Shown one piece after another: positions 28,002 through 54,706 of a DNA stretch of 64,000 nucleotides (its first letter is position 1; each line of letters starts with the position of its first letter). Source of the DNA: Lucifuga dentata (Eukaryota; Chordata; Actinopteri; Ophidiiformes; Bythitidae); contig VXCM01001418.1 of the NCBI GenBank assembly GCA_014773175.1, positions 126,845-190,844 on the forward strand. The letters run 5' to 3'. The translations under genes were made by a program, and so were the position numbers. Below the pieces are notes generated by a model. The model saw only the letters and a program-made list of their open reading frames with translations, searched no databases and had not been told where the DNA came from.

Positions 28002-28020
28002 GGGTGCTGGCACTGTCCAT
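27976..28020 (-). promoter_or_regulatory. sgms2: upstream ORF overlapping the sgms2 start codon
   Basis: In the last stretch before the sgms2 ATG, an out-of-frame ATG at 28018-28020 opens a 14-codon frame ending TGA at 27976-27978, 23-25 nt inside the main coding sequence. Its context (GTGGATGG) is only moderate, as is that of the main start (CACCCATGG). If translated, it would reduce initiation at the sgms2 start. Confidence 0.45.
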
Positions 28021-28577
28021 CCACAGGTCTCCTCCTCTTGGTCTAATCTTTTTAACTGCCTCAAGAAAAAAACAACAGTTGGAATCATTTTGGGTTGGAA
28101 ATCATGTTGCTGATGTCATAGTTGCAGGAACTCACAGTGAAGAGAAATAGGGGGGAGTTTGTATTAACGTTTGCTTCTACATTCCCTTATCCTAAGATGC
28201 AAAGTTCTTGTTTCTAAAATGTCTATTTGAGAATGAATTGCTCTTTTTGAGTTTATAACAGCCAGCTAGTTTCACTGCAGTTCTATGTTCTATTACAGCA
28301 GTGTGTTACTTTTTCCCTTTCTGTGGACATTCACCAGAACCACTGTGACAGTTTTCTATTTGAACATTGAGTCAGACTTGTATTTTGGGCTTGGCTAAGT
28401 CTTTCTCCCTACATTTACGGTCCTCAATAGGCAGCTCTTATGGTCACTTTCATAGTTTTTATGGTCAGTCATCATCTGTTGCAACTTAGAGATATCTCTA
28501 TGTTCATTATGATAGTTTCAAGTTATTTAAATCAAATATTTCCCTTTGTGAAGACCAAACCTAAATCAAATCTTGCT

Positions 28578-28616
<39 letters not shown>

Positions 28617-30228
28617 TTTTGTCCATAAATTGCTCCAAACATTGTGAGGAGCCATAGGAAAATTTTGGTAATGAAATGACAAAAGGGAACACGAGCTAAG
28701 TTGGAGGTGAGTAATCCCTTTTCATGTTTAGCATGAGCGAGCACTACAGAAGTGACCGTTTTCATTCTTTTATGTCTAAAAGGCTTCTAGTCCCATTAGC
28801 AGCCCTCCAATAAGGGATTTGGGGTATTGCTATCATCCCTAAATGCATCACAATAAATGTCATTTGGGATACATACAGAATCTTATGTTTACTTACACCA
28901 AAGCCAGGGATGGACTAGAAATAGAGTATGCCTGTAAACGGAGCTGCTGAAAGCATCAATTGTCTCAGAATCAGTTTTTGGGAAAACATTATTGCAGTGG
29001 AGAGAGGCTTATGCTAGAATGCCCTCTGACTAACCCATAACAGGTTTGCCCTCTATTACATGATGGATGGCTACAGATCACAAAGTCTGACAGACTTTAG
29101 GATGCAGGGTTGGTTTAAAGCATTATAAGATATTTTAATAGCTAACAAGATGGCAAATAAGACCAATGAGAGCAAACAAATGACATTAGCCCATTACAAT
29201 ATTATGTCCCTTTCATTATTAGTGAGATCATGTTACTTCTTCCTCTCCAACTCTGTGGCTAGTCATTCTGTGTTACCTGTCACAAGGATATTTATGAGCA
29301 AGTCTCTCTATTGCTGATATGGCATGTATGTGTGAGATTGTGAATGTGTCCAATAAATCAAATTTCACATTTGATTGCAATTTAAGGGACCATTTGACCT
29401 AAAACTGAATTCTCAGATATTACTTCTATATTAAACGCCTATATTTTAACTTGTGATTTTGAACTAGTGTGTCTTGATGCAGTACATCAGACAGACTGTA
29501 CTGATGTTTTCTGTTTCTGAAATTGTTTAATGGTATTTGTGCTTACTATGGCAAATCAATGGGAATTCATCTACAATTCAAAAGAAATGCAGATTATTTT
29601 TCAGTGTGCACCGTGAGATTGCCGTCTGTGTAGTGTACATGGGAGGTCAGTAAAGTGTCTCCATTAGATTAGTTTTCCACTGGTCTGCTCCTCCCTAGTG
29701 GACTTTACACTGTTTTCCCACCAGCCAGTGCACCCCGCTACAGGGATGGGTGGGATGGAAAAATGGCAGAAAAAAACTCTTCCACATGGTCACATACAGT
29801 AATGGATAACTCGGCCGTCTCCACTCAGCCAAGTTATTTAAAGAGAAGCCACCCATTTGCTGTGAAAGCTGTACTTTACTCTGGGGGAACCAGGGCATTG
29901 ACTCCATTTTGGGGCCTTCATAATAACATGGTACCATTGCTGTCCACTCATTTTCCTCTTTGCACGGTGAAAAGTATCATGATCAAAGGGAGGGTTAAAA
30001 ATAAGTCACACCAGAAGAAGTCCAGCCCAGGATAAACTAAGGAGACCACAGAGAGGGGTGGACACTGTGAAATAAGCCTTTATGCTCCATCAGTTGCATG
30101 TTGAAGTGTACGTTAAGGTTTTAGGTTTTGTTGTTTTTCACATTATTTTGTTTTATGTTTATTGTCATTTTAATGCTGTCATTTAAGACCAATTAACAAA
30201 AAAAGGCATTTCAAATCTATTATTACTA

Positions 30229-30265
30229 TTGTTGCTGTTGTTGTTGTTATAGTAGTAGTAGTAGT

Positions 30266-30309
<44 letters not shown>
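30229..30309. repeat. compound (GTT)n-(TAG)n trinucleotide repeat
   Basis: About six GTT-type units are followed by about twenty TAG units with one interruption. Confidence 0.9.
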
Positions 30310-31129
30310 TTGTTATCATTATAGCATACAATCATTCATACTCATTGCATTGTACATTTCTTTACTGCTGTCAATCAGCAAGCTAATGGCAGCAGTGTCA
30401 CTGAAGATCAGATGTAATAACTTGTGTTTTATAAGTACGTTGATTTCCTCTACTGACTCCATGCTTGTATGTAGTATACTACTGACATACAGTCTAAACA
30501 TATCACTCAAAATCCTCAAAATCATCTTTGCTGGTGAACATAAATTTCTTTAAGGACATCACATTTGATTTACTAGTGTTTAAAGTGTCAGAATATTTAT
30601 GAACACTCATTCTCATTCTCACTCTCACTCATGTTCGTACTCTTCTGGGTGCCTTAACCACATGTAGGGTGGATCCTTGTGGTAATGTCAGGATCAGGAC
30701 TGGGAGACTCCCATGTCTTCTATATTAAGGGTGGTTGACTGTCACATATTGTGTGCGATGCAACCAGTTTCAAGTTTACTTGTGGGGTGTAGCAAAGTGG
30801 CCCCACACAGTGTTAAACACCATGTTCCGTATGAGGCTACTGGGTGGGGCAACAAGTTAATTTATGCCTTGTAATTAAACCCCACTCTGTTTTCAAAGAG
30901 TTGGAAATAGACAACAGGATGATTATAATAGAATTAAAGCAATCAACAACTAGTACACAGACTGTTACTGACAGTTTGGCACTGACTGTACTTGCAGAAT
31001 ATGCTGTATAGCTATAGTATAGCTTGTAATGTAGCTGCAAGCAGCAATTAGTCAGGTCCAGGTGTGGCAATTTGAACAGTGTGGACTTGGTGTATATGAT
31101 ATCAGTCCATGAAAGAATGGGGAAAAAAA

Positions 31130-31870
31130 GAATTTTGATTCTGTCTTTGCATAAGCAGTGTGTGTGTACACATGTTCACCAAATTTGGTGACAACAGACA
31201 TCATTCATGACATATAGCATTTTTTGTAGAATGAGCCACACCCACTCAACTTTGGCAGCCAGTTGTTGCACAACAATAAGGAATATCACAAACAAAATGA
31301 TAACTTTTTCTTGATGAGGTCCAGACATTTTATATGCAAAATTTTGTGATGATTGAGCCAAAATTGTACAAGATTAAAAAAAAAAAAAAAAAANTAAAAA
31401 AAAAAAAAAAAAATCTAAATGTCAGAAAATCTTGTTAGGCAGAAATTACTGTGGCCTATATATGGATAGCAAAACAATTTTTGATTCCATGACTTACAGT
31501 TCAAGAGTTATAGGCTAAAATGTAAACATTATTACAGCGCCACCATCAGGCTTTTTTTTTTTTTTTNTTTTTTTTTTTTTTTTGTGGGAGTAATGGGTGA
31601 GAGTTTGAACCTATCTGTTAAGTTGGATTACTGTAGATTTTACGGGTTTTTCTTTAGATCCAACTGTTTCAGGCAAAATTCAAAGAAAATTCAAAATGGC
31701 AGAAAATCTAACAGTATAATAATCGGAGCCATGAGGGGTGCTGGGACCTCTGTTTTTTTTTTTTTTNTTTTTTTTTTTTTTTTTTTTATAGGAGCATTAC
31801 ACAAGGCTATATGTGGCACCTGGCAATGTCAAGATGCTTTTTCTCATATCTACCATACATGATGATAAAT
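31130..31870. repeat. probable decayed interspersed repeat with three gapped homopolymers
   Basis: Single Ns at 31394, 31567 and 31767 each sit inside a poly-A or poly-T run. The text between them repeats similar phrases (CACCAAATTTGGTGACAACA, TGCAAAATTTTGTGATGATT, CAGAAAATC twice, CAGCGCCACCATCAGG). I recall such phrases from dispersed repeats of fish genomes but cannot name the family. Confidence 0.4.
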
Positions 31871-32201
31871 ATGCCATGTTCTAATAAAAATACTGTATTC
31901 ATCTGACATCAAAACGCATTATAAATGATTTCCTTCCAACCAGTCGCAAAGGCACACTGAAAAACTTTAAGCATGGACTATATACTGCAACAGAACACAG
32001 TATCGGTTAGAAGAAATGCATCTAGATTTCATATCCGCAAGGCAGATGAAAAAGTTGAAATGTTAGCTATAAACACACATGGCTGTACCGACCGAAGCAG
32101 GTCACTGAATAATCCAACAGGTATTCATGTAGCTAAAACATGTCGATGAGATGATCTGACTGTATTTTGATCCACATGTTGCACAGTTTATAGCATCCTA
32201 C

Positions 32202-32460
32202 CTGCCTTGCTCAGGCCTCCTAGCGCCTCCCTCTGTAGTTGCAGGATCCTGATGCTGCGTCCTGTCTGGTCGCTGCTCAGGCTGGACTGTTTCATTACAC
32301 GTCTGAGCTGCTCCGTTTGTAGGGAGCGCTCCTCCCAAAAGCCCAGATACACTCACAGCCCTCAGCCTGGCATCTAGACCCCTATAATCCAATCCTGTAA
32401 TCAGCGCAAGCATCCCCTGTAAATACATTCTTTTCAAGTATATCCTCTTCTGTAATCTTC
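32202..32460 (-). other. sgms2: candidate 5' non-coding first exon of sgms2
   Basis: This block is richer in C, G and CpG than its surroundings and ends, on the minus strand, at a good donor (GGCAG|GTAGGA). Joined to the acceptor at 28056, the frame leading into the sgms2 ATG contains a TGA a few codons upstream, so it cannot extend the protein. A 79-codon open frame starts at 32437 on the minus strand and would close just after the junction. The upper limit of the exon and the TSS are not visible. Confidence 0.4.
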
Positions 32461-33506
32461 AACCCGCAGTTCCTGTTCTTATCGCTAGAATAATAACGTG
32501 AATTTGCAGATGGGCATTATTTTGGAGGCATGCAAAAGCTATAATTTATCAATAAATAAAATATGTTCAGAAGATAATATCATATGCATCGCATTTGAGT
32601 CACTGATACGCAGTTTTTTCACGTTAACCACGTGAATAATTGATTTCCAAAACTAAACATCAAAATAATGTTGCATCTTATTAAATCTTAATGATGTTGC
32701 ACAGTTGCGAACAGCTGAACTTTACATTCGCTGGTAGCACGTCCTTTCAGCTCGCTGGCAAATAGTAAAGAAATAAAACTAGCTTCAGCCAGTCTGTTTT
32801 TGTCAGATCTTTATTGAACCGGGAACATACTGAAAACAACAAGGAAGCTAAGTGTGCAGTTGAAGAGAGGATAATAACAATCATAATACGAACAAAAATA
32901 CTTAAATTAAAATTACATAAAAAATAAACATGCACATCTTCTTTTCATCTTAACATCAGATTTTAAATTGAGAGATAAAGACCACACATGGGATAATTCT
33001 GTGTATAATTTTGTGGTTATTCAGAATTTAAGAGTAAAAAAGGATATTTTACAGTGAACTGATTACTGAACTGATTGAGAGTTTATATATGTGAATATAA
33101 AAATTGATCATTAAAATAACTTGGCAATGAACTAAAACAGTTATTATCAGGTTGGAAATTATGCAATTATGCCTGATTTTTCTAGAGACAGAAAGCGCGT
33201 CACTTCTGGCTGCGATGACGTGGCTCCTGGGAAAGCTCTTCCTCGTGTTTCAAATTAACGAGTGACCGTATTAAAAGGTGACCTATCTTGAATGCATTGG
33301 TGGTTTGTAAATTTTGAAAACAGGAAGAGATTATTTAATTGCTCATGTGAAAGCCTTACTGTTATTATTATTTATTAAAACTTTAATCAAACAATTGGAG
33401 TATCTTTTTGAGACTTTAGTAAATCTGTGTTACAACAAAAAGTAACCAGGCATTAACGTGGGCAGCTAAAAGCCCAAACAGTGCAAACACACAATACTGA
33501 TCAGCC

Positions 33507-33537
<31 letters not shown>

Positions 33538-33856
33538 CGATTCAGTATATATCATTTTCGATAATTTTTGAATACCAAAAATAAGGTTTGCAGTTGCTAA
33601 ATGCAGACGCATATAATGTAAAATAAAATTTAGCCAACAGTAAATACCGGCGACACATTCATGCTGAAGTCATCAGACAATATGGGCACTCGTTCATATG
33701 GAACTCTAGTTCTTGCGACAGGCTCCGGGCTGCTCCATTCACAGCCGATACCTGTGCTACAAATTGGAAAGATACCTGTAGCGCTTAGCACGGGTTTTAT
33801 TTTGGTCATTTATAAAATAGGTAGCCGGTTACATACACCGTCGACTGCTGCCAACC
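32461..33856. other. sgms2-papss1 head-to-head intergenic region
   Basis: About 1.4 kb lies between the candidate sgms2 first exon and the papss1 ATG. It is mostly AT-rich, with a poly-A tract (33508-33534). A short CpG-containing patch at 33195-33275 includes TGACGTGG, a CRE/UPRE-like motif. papss1 5' UTR and promoter should lie near 33640-33856. Sharing of a bidirectional promoter is possible but not shown. Confidence 0.4.
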
Positions 33857-48584
<14,728 letters not shown>

Positions 48585-49655
48585 ACGTGGAGCCTCAGGT
48601 GAAAAAAAAAAAGCAACAACAACAAAAAAAGCAAAACAAAATCATGGGAACACGGTTACTGACGGTTAACTTGATGAATGTGGGGACCACTTAGCTATTA
48701 TCGAAATGCTCTGGCTTGTGTCTGTATGTTACTTTTAAATATACATTCAGCTGTCGGTGAGGATCCTTCTGTCAGTTGTTTTCAGTCTTATCACACTTAC
48801 TACTGTGTTTTAACTGTCTGTACTTTAACTAAATTTTGACTAAAACATGATTGGAGAGTTCAGTAAACCAGTGAGTCAGTGTTTCAAAAGAATGAACTAA
48901 CTTTTCTTTGAAGTAGGTGTTTGTGTTTCACATGAACTTGATAACTGTACATTCTGTTAAGCGGTTGCAAATTACAAACATATACTGTACGATTTAAAAG
49001 AACTTAAAATCACAGGAAGTACTGTTGAGCAGTACTGATGAGAATGGATGTTTGTGTACCTGGTGCATCTGCAAGAAATCACTAAACTTACTACTGAAAC
49101 CCAAACAGTTGCTATGTGCGTCTGAAAGTTGCAGCGGCAATTGCTGAAAATTTGGTTTACGAAAGTATTTGACGTAAAAGTTGAGTGCCTTGGTTTTTCT
49201 CAAATTCCTGTCTTCAGAAAGTGAATTCACATGACGTCTTGTTTAAATGACAACACATACACACCTGCTTCTCATCTCACTTGTCTCTTTGTTGCCCTGA
49301 AACTGTCTAGTTCAAGAAATGGTCTGCGAACCAGATCAGCATTGTAACAGTGCTTGAAGAGATGTTTTTATTGGGATATGAAACCCTGACACTCCCTATA
49401 CTTTTATGAACATTTTTTTAACACATCTTTTTTGTGTGTCAGATCATTTATTTATTCTATTCTAACATTTCATATTTTCTCTTTTTAAGCCTCAAAAATC
49501 TTAATTTGTAGTTTTGTTTCTGACTTCCCCTTCTTCGGTTACGGATATTTTTCATGTGGTTATTCATTTTTAAGAGATACAATCAGTTGATGGTTACCAG
49601 CATGGGATCAGATTTGTAATCTTCCTTGTCCAATAAACCATTTTTAATCATAAAG
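48585..49655 (+). other. papss1: papss1 3' untranslated region
   Basis: AT-rich sequence from the stop to an AATAAA at 49632-49637 (CCAATAAACC). No other coding exon fits between. Confidence 0.7.
49632..49637 (+). terminator. papss1: papss1 polyadenylation signal AATAAA
   Basis: A canonical hexamer about 1.05 kb after the stop, followed within 40 nt by a T/G-rich stretch (ATAATGTGTTTATATATC). Confidence 0.6.
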
Positions 49656-50353
49656 AATAATGTGTTTATATATCTTTTCTCTAATCTTTGTGTTTACTTA
49701 CAGTGACATGTATGTCTTTTTCTTTTGTTTTCACTTTATTTAAAATAACAGCACTGAATTTCATGTATGTCACAAACTAAACGTACATTGATGAGATGTC
49801 TGCAACTTTTAACTGCCTGTGATCTAGTTTATATTGACATCTCAATAGCTCTAAATTTGTTGATGTCTTTGTGACTAAACTATTTCAAATGGATTTTATC
49901 ATCAGCCTGAACAGTCTACTCTTCAAATTTTATTTCTTGAATCTCTTAGGTCTTGCCATTTGGAACTTTTGTGACCTCCCAGTTGGTCAATCAGCTGTAT
50001 ATTGAATAAGACAGACCCTCCAGTGACCCCAATCAGTCTCAGGCGCACTTGCTGTATAACAGAGCTGCAGCTGGCTCCCAGATGCAGTGGTGCAACAAAA
50101 ATGGCACATACAGGGTTAATCCCAGACCTAAAAGTGTGGCTGTGCCAGAAATACCCTGGATATTTCATCTAATCCAGCTTCAAGATGTAATGAAGAGACC
50201 TGCCAGCAGCAATTTTTCCTACTTTTCACCAGATCTTGTTCGATCTCAAATCGTAATCAAGCTTGGACCTTGATGTGGCTTCAAAAAGAGAAAAGCATAA
50301 AGTGATCAAATGAGTTTGCACAGGATACATTTTCATTTTTGCTGTTCTTTTAG

Positions 50354-50691
50354 TGGGGTGACAGTGGCTTGGTGGTTCGTGCTGTCCTCACAGCAAGAAG
50401 GTTTTGGGTTTGAATCCGATTAGGTCCTCTCTGTGACGTTTGCATGTTCTCTCTGTGTCTGCGTGGGTTTCCTCGGGGTGCTCTGGTTTCCTCCCACCGC
50501 CAAAGACATGCAGATTAGGTGAATTGGAAACTCTAAATTGACCATAGGTGTGAATACATTTGTGTCAGCCCTGTGATAGGCTGGCGACCCTGTACCCTGC
50601 CTCTCGACCAGTGACTGCTGGGATAGGCTCCAGCCCCCTGTGACCCTGAATAGGATAAGCAGGTATGGAGGATGGATGGATGGATGGATAC
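50354..50691 (+). mobile_element. tRNA-headed SINE-like repeat with (GGAT)n tail
   Basis: The head has an RNA polymerase III A-box-like TGGCTTGGTGG (50365-50375) and a B-box-like GGTTTGAATCC (50407-50417). The body (GCATGTTCTCTCTGTGTCTG, GTGGGTTTCCTC, TGGTTTCCTCCCACC, GGGATAGGCTCCAGCC) is one I know as a very common dispersed repeat in fish genomes. It ends in GGAT repeats at 50669-50690. Confidence 0.75.
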
Positions 50692-53600
50692 TCTTATCTG
50701 TCTGGAGGAGATCTGTGTCTGTTCCTGTACCTCTGTTTTCTGTGTATTTCAGATTTGGGTCCATTTTCAGCTCCACCCCATAATCAGCTTTTGCTTTGAG
50801 TTTTACTTCCCTCTGACGATATTGTTACAGTATAGCACACCACCAGAACAAAGAAGAACTATAATGCTCTGATGGACTGTTTACATGATCTATGCCTCTG
50901 CTCGCCTGTACCACCTCACCTAATTAACTCAGATGACTCCTTTACAATCATATCAGTGGTCACTGGCATTTAAACATGAGGATGTTTTTACTGAAGCGGT
51001 TTAGCATTATGTGACAGAGGTCAGACTTTAGCAGTGTCTTTTTCACTAGGGCTTAATGTTATAAGTAGTTGGCAAATTTCAAGAACAGTGCAATATAATT
51101 GAAGTCCATTGTCCTTACTTATTATAAGAGACCAGTTTTGGGAATTAAAGTGTTACATGCCTGCAGTAGAAGAGGTGCAATTTCTATGCACATGCACTGT
51201 TATGCACATAAAACATAGTACATGCAATGATGTCATCTCTGTCTCATCCCAGTACCACTAAAAGGTTCTGCTCGTACATGGACTCCAGCTGCTTTTATCT
51301 CCAATTTTCTTCCATCTGGTTTGAGTTCCACTCAAAGTTAGTCATGATAAAAGCAGCCTTTCTTTGCAAAATCTAAGCAGTGTTGCAGGACTAATAGTCA
51401 AATTCAAAGAATACAGTGTTAAAATCTTCCTCAGTGATGACAAAGTTATCTTTAATTTCTCTGCACCCATTCTTCACAGCGTTCATCACTAATGATTCGG
51501 CATGATTATAACCATGAATGTGTTCATGACTTACAGTATTTCCATATCATTATCAATTTCACAAATAACTGTTTTAACTCTCATTTTTTTAAAGGCAAGA
51601 AAATCTCCTTCCCACTCAATGTTAACATTCTGCTCTCAAATATGAATGATTCACCTGTTTCTATTTGTTGCCTATTCATTTCTTTGAATGGCTTCTTTAA
51701 TCTTATGTCCTTTCAACATGGACAGAGAAATTGACAGCTTTACTTTCTGTTATAGTGTAGTCTATATAGTCTGTATTATGAACCACTCTGTATTGTAGAC
51801 TATGGTAGGAAAATACTATATGTAGAAAAGACTACAGGCTACAGTATATATTCTTTGCTATTTGGAATCATCACATTTTTGACTATGAAATTTATTCACC
51901 ATAATGTGAAGAGTTTTTGGGCTGGAAAGCTCATTGCTCCCTTTACCTCAAAAATTTGTCAATAATGCAACTGTTAAACCCATTTGATAATTTCAAGCAT
52001 ATTAATGACCTGATATTATTGACGATGTATTGGCCAGTGGCTTAGAGTCATGAGAGGTAGGGAAGAATGAATGTATTGCATAACTTTGATAAACCCCTTG
52101 ATGTTTATATGAAGTGCATGATGGTGGCCAAAGAATAGTCATAAATCATTAGACATGCCACTATCGTGTAAGTTGTATTTTTTCCTCAGGCATGCCATTG
52201 ATATAAGATACAAAAGACACTCATTACTACAAGATTACTATACCCTGATAAATCCTTCTGCTTTATTACTCCCCTGTCAGCGAACCATGTCAGACTGAAT
52301 CCAGACAGCTGTGGGAACATTAGCTCAGGAGCCAGAGGCTCAATATGAAGAGATCATACAGAAGGAGGGAGATCATACATCAAATGATGATGTGCAAGCA
52401 CATCAAAGGAAAGCATCTGTTTCACAACAGTGGACGACTAGGGCAAGGAGGAATGCCAGACTCATACTGCAGATAAACTGTCAGGGACAAAAGATGGGCT
52501 GCGAGCCCATCACATCCTCCACAGCTCAGCCCTCCTCAGTGAAGTCCCACCTACAGGATGCAGCAGCTGAGAAAGAGAAAGCAGAATCACTGTACCTGTC
52601 ACAACCAGGAGTAAATATAGCTTTCAACAGTGTCAACAACCATAATGTAAAAAAAATAAAATAAAGATCAGAGAGAACATGAGAGAAGATATTAAAATGT
52701 TTTGTCATTTTCACAAGGAGCTAATTTTATGATCTCAGCATAACATGCTTGTTTTCTTGACCTTGCATAATACTTATTTCATAATCACAAGACACATTTT
52801 TATAATTTCACTGCATAACAACTCTCAGAAGGATTGAGGTTTCACACTGACTTACATCTTTAAATGTTTACAGCAAAACTTTGGACCAAACCTTATCACA
52901 CTGTTAAACTAAAATACTATATTCAACTCTAAGCCTTTAGAGCAGTGGCTCTAAAATTGAACCTTGTGGAACTCCACAAGTACCATATGATGAAGAAGGG
53001 GAGGAGTTGCCTTTTGCAATGGCGAATATCTTATTATATACTGTGTTGATATGATTGATAAACTGGTAAACCTATTTAATTCACACACTTGAAAATTATG
53101 CACACCCACAAAATGTCACAAACTACTCATTAGCTGATGAATAACACACTGATTTTGAAGACTGTGATAATATAGTTTTGTATTAGAATAACTTTAAATT
53201 GAGATGGCATATTTCTGTATCCAAAACTTATGACATGTCTCAGATTCATTATTATGGAGTGGTTTAAGGTTTAGACTCTGGATTATATCATTTATGTTCT
53301 TGGTAACTCTGGTTTATATCTTTGGAACATAGTGGTTGAATAACAAGCACTACATTATATATTTGGATAACATTTGTAAATTCCATTGAAATTTGACAAT
53401 TTGCTTTACACAGTGTCTGCAGTTCGTAGGATTCATAAGCAGCAGATGTCTCTCAGTTTGACACAACAAAGTCATGCCAGATCTTGTAGCCTTGACTACT
53501 GCCAGTGGCTCAAGATAGCCAGAAAGCCAAAGGTTTAAGATATCGTGTCTTTCTGAAAACAATGTAAGAAGCACCGAGATGTGCCTGTAATTTTTCCAGT

Positions 53601-54015
53601 TGAACAAGTTTTAGAAAGATACAGTGAGGACCACAGATTTATTCCAAATGAAAAGAAATACAGATGATGTGGCTCGTCTGGAGATGCTGGATTATGTCTC
53701 CCTCACTTTTCACTATCCAGTTTTCTTTTAATAGTGTAATAACTATTACTGAGCTGTCATAATCCAGATTAGAGAATGTGCTGATCTGATAAAAATTCAG
53801 TTATACTTCTGAGATTTTCTCATTTTCCAATTCTTACCATGCACCCAGAGGCTTCACGAACAGAAACGATTTTCCCTGAGTCACATTTCTCAGGCAGTGA
53901 TTCTGTTCAGGCTGCAGATAAATGCTGCCTCCTTCACTGGGAATAGCAGATCCCAAAATTAGCCCTAAACCATAACCATCTTTCTAAGATATACTATTTG
54001 AATGTAGCCTGATTT

Positions 54016-54150
54016 TCCTTTTTTAAATTGTCTTATAATTTAACTATTGTCATGCATCTTCTGGAGAACTGCCCTGTTCAAGNTCCTTTTTTAAATTGTC
54101 TTATAATTTAACTATTGTCATGCATCTTCTGGAGAACTGCCCTGTTCAAG
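54016..54150. repeat. exact 67-bp tandem duplication around one N (likely assembly artefact)
   Basis: Positions 54016-54082 and 54084-54150 are identical, with one N at 54083. Confidence 0.9.
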
Positions 54151-54222
54151 GGCAGTTCTGGGTGGTTTTTTGCAGCTCTCCTTCACATTTACTTTTATAT
54201 TTTTTTTCTTTTCTGAAATTTC

Positions 54223-54229
<7 letters not shown>

Positions 54230-54285
<56 letters not shown>
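54230..54285. repeat. (GT)n microsatellite
   Basis: About 27 perfect GT units. Confidence 0.95.
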
Positions 54286-54288
<3 letters not shown>

Positions 54289-54464
54289 ACAAATAAACTT
54301 AACTAATGGAGGAGCTTTCCAAGGTTTCAACAATAGTTAGAGGAAATCTGCTATCTGCTATATAGGCTATGTCATAAAAAAAACAAAACAAAAAAACAAA
54401 GGTGCAAAAATGCATAAACTAAACAAACAGGAAAGAAAAAGGCTATGTTTTTGATACAAGCCCC

Positions 54465-54470
<6 letters not shown>

Positions 54471-54511
<41 letters not shown>

Positions 54512-54516
54512 TCTCT
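54471..54516. repeat. (CT)n microsatellite followed by poly-T
   Basis: CT units with one G interruption, followed by a T run to about 54528. Confidence 0.9.
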
Positions 54517-54670
54517 TTTTTTTTTTTACTAATTAATTAGTATGGTTACTGTGGCAGAAAAATCTCCAACTAACTTCATAGTATGGTCCTGTCACTTGTG
54601 AAACCAATCCTAAATGTGTGGCTGTGGGGCCACATGGGCAACACTTCGTAACTCTCATGACATTATTAAT

Positions 54671-54673
<3 letters not shown>

Positions 54674-54705
<32 letters not shown>
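54674..54705. repeat. poly-A tract
   Basis: An uninterrupted A run of about 32 nt, then AAAC units. It could be the tail of a retrocopy or SINE, but no body was recognised next to it. Confidence 0.7.

Positions 54706-54706
<1 letters not shown>

Larger units (their letters stand above)
28056..32201 (-). other. sgms2: sgms2 5' intron (4.1 kb, if the 32.2 kb exon is correct)
   Basis: No gene is seen. It holds a poly-T run (28580-28616), trinucleotide repeats (30229-30309) and a decayed repeat region with three gapped homopolymers (31130-31870). The stretch 29640-30060 is unique-looking and free of simple repeats, a candidate regulatory segment by inference only. Confidence 0.45.

Noticed and set aside
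27872..28150. 92-codon plus-strand ORF
   Set aside because: Antisense shadow of the first sgms2 coding exon.
30229..30309. Regular repeats considered as a CRISPR-like array
   Set aside because: It is a trinucleotide microsatellite in a vertebrate genome, without spacers.
50049..50273. 74-codon ORF just after the papss1 3' UTR
   Set aside because: No homology recognised and no gene structure. Its opposite strand is equally open.
52311..52664. 117-codon plus-strand ORF beginning MGTLAQEPEAQYEE
   Set aside because: It resembles no family I know, has no visible splice context or promoter, and lies in a gene-free AT-rich region. It is kept as chance unless transcripts are found.
54674..54705. 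Poly-A tract considered as the tail of a processed pseudogene
   Set aside because: No gene-like sequence precedes it on either strand and no target duplication was seen.
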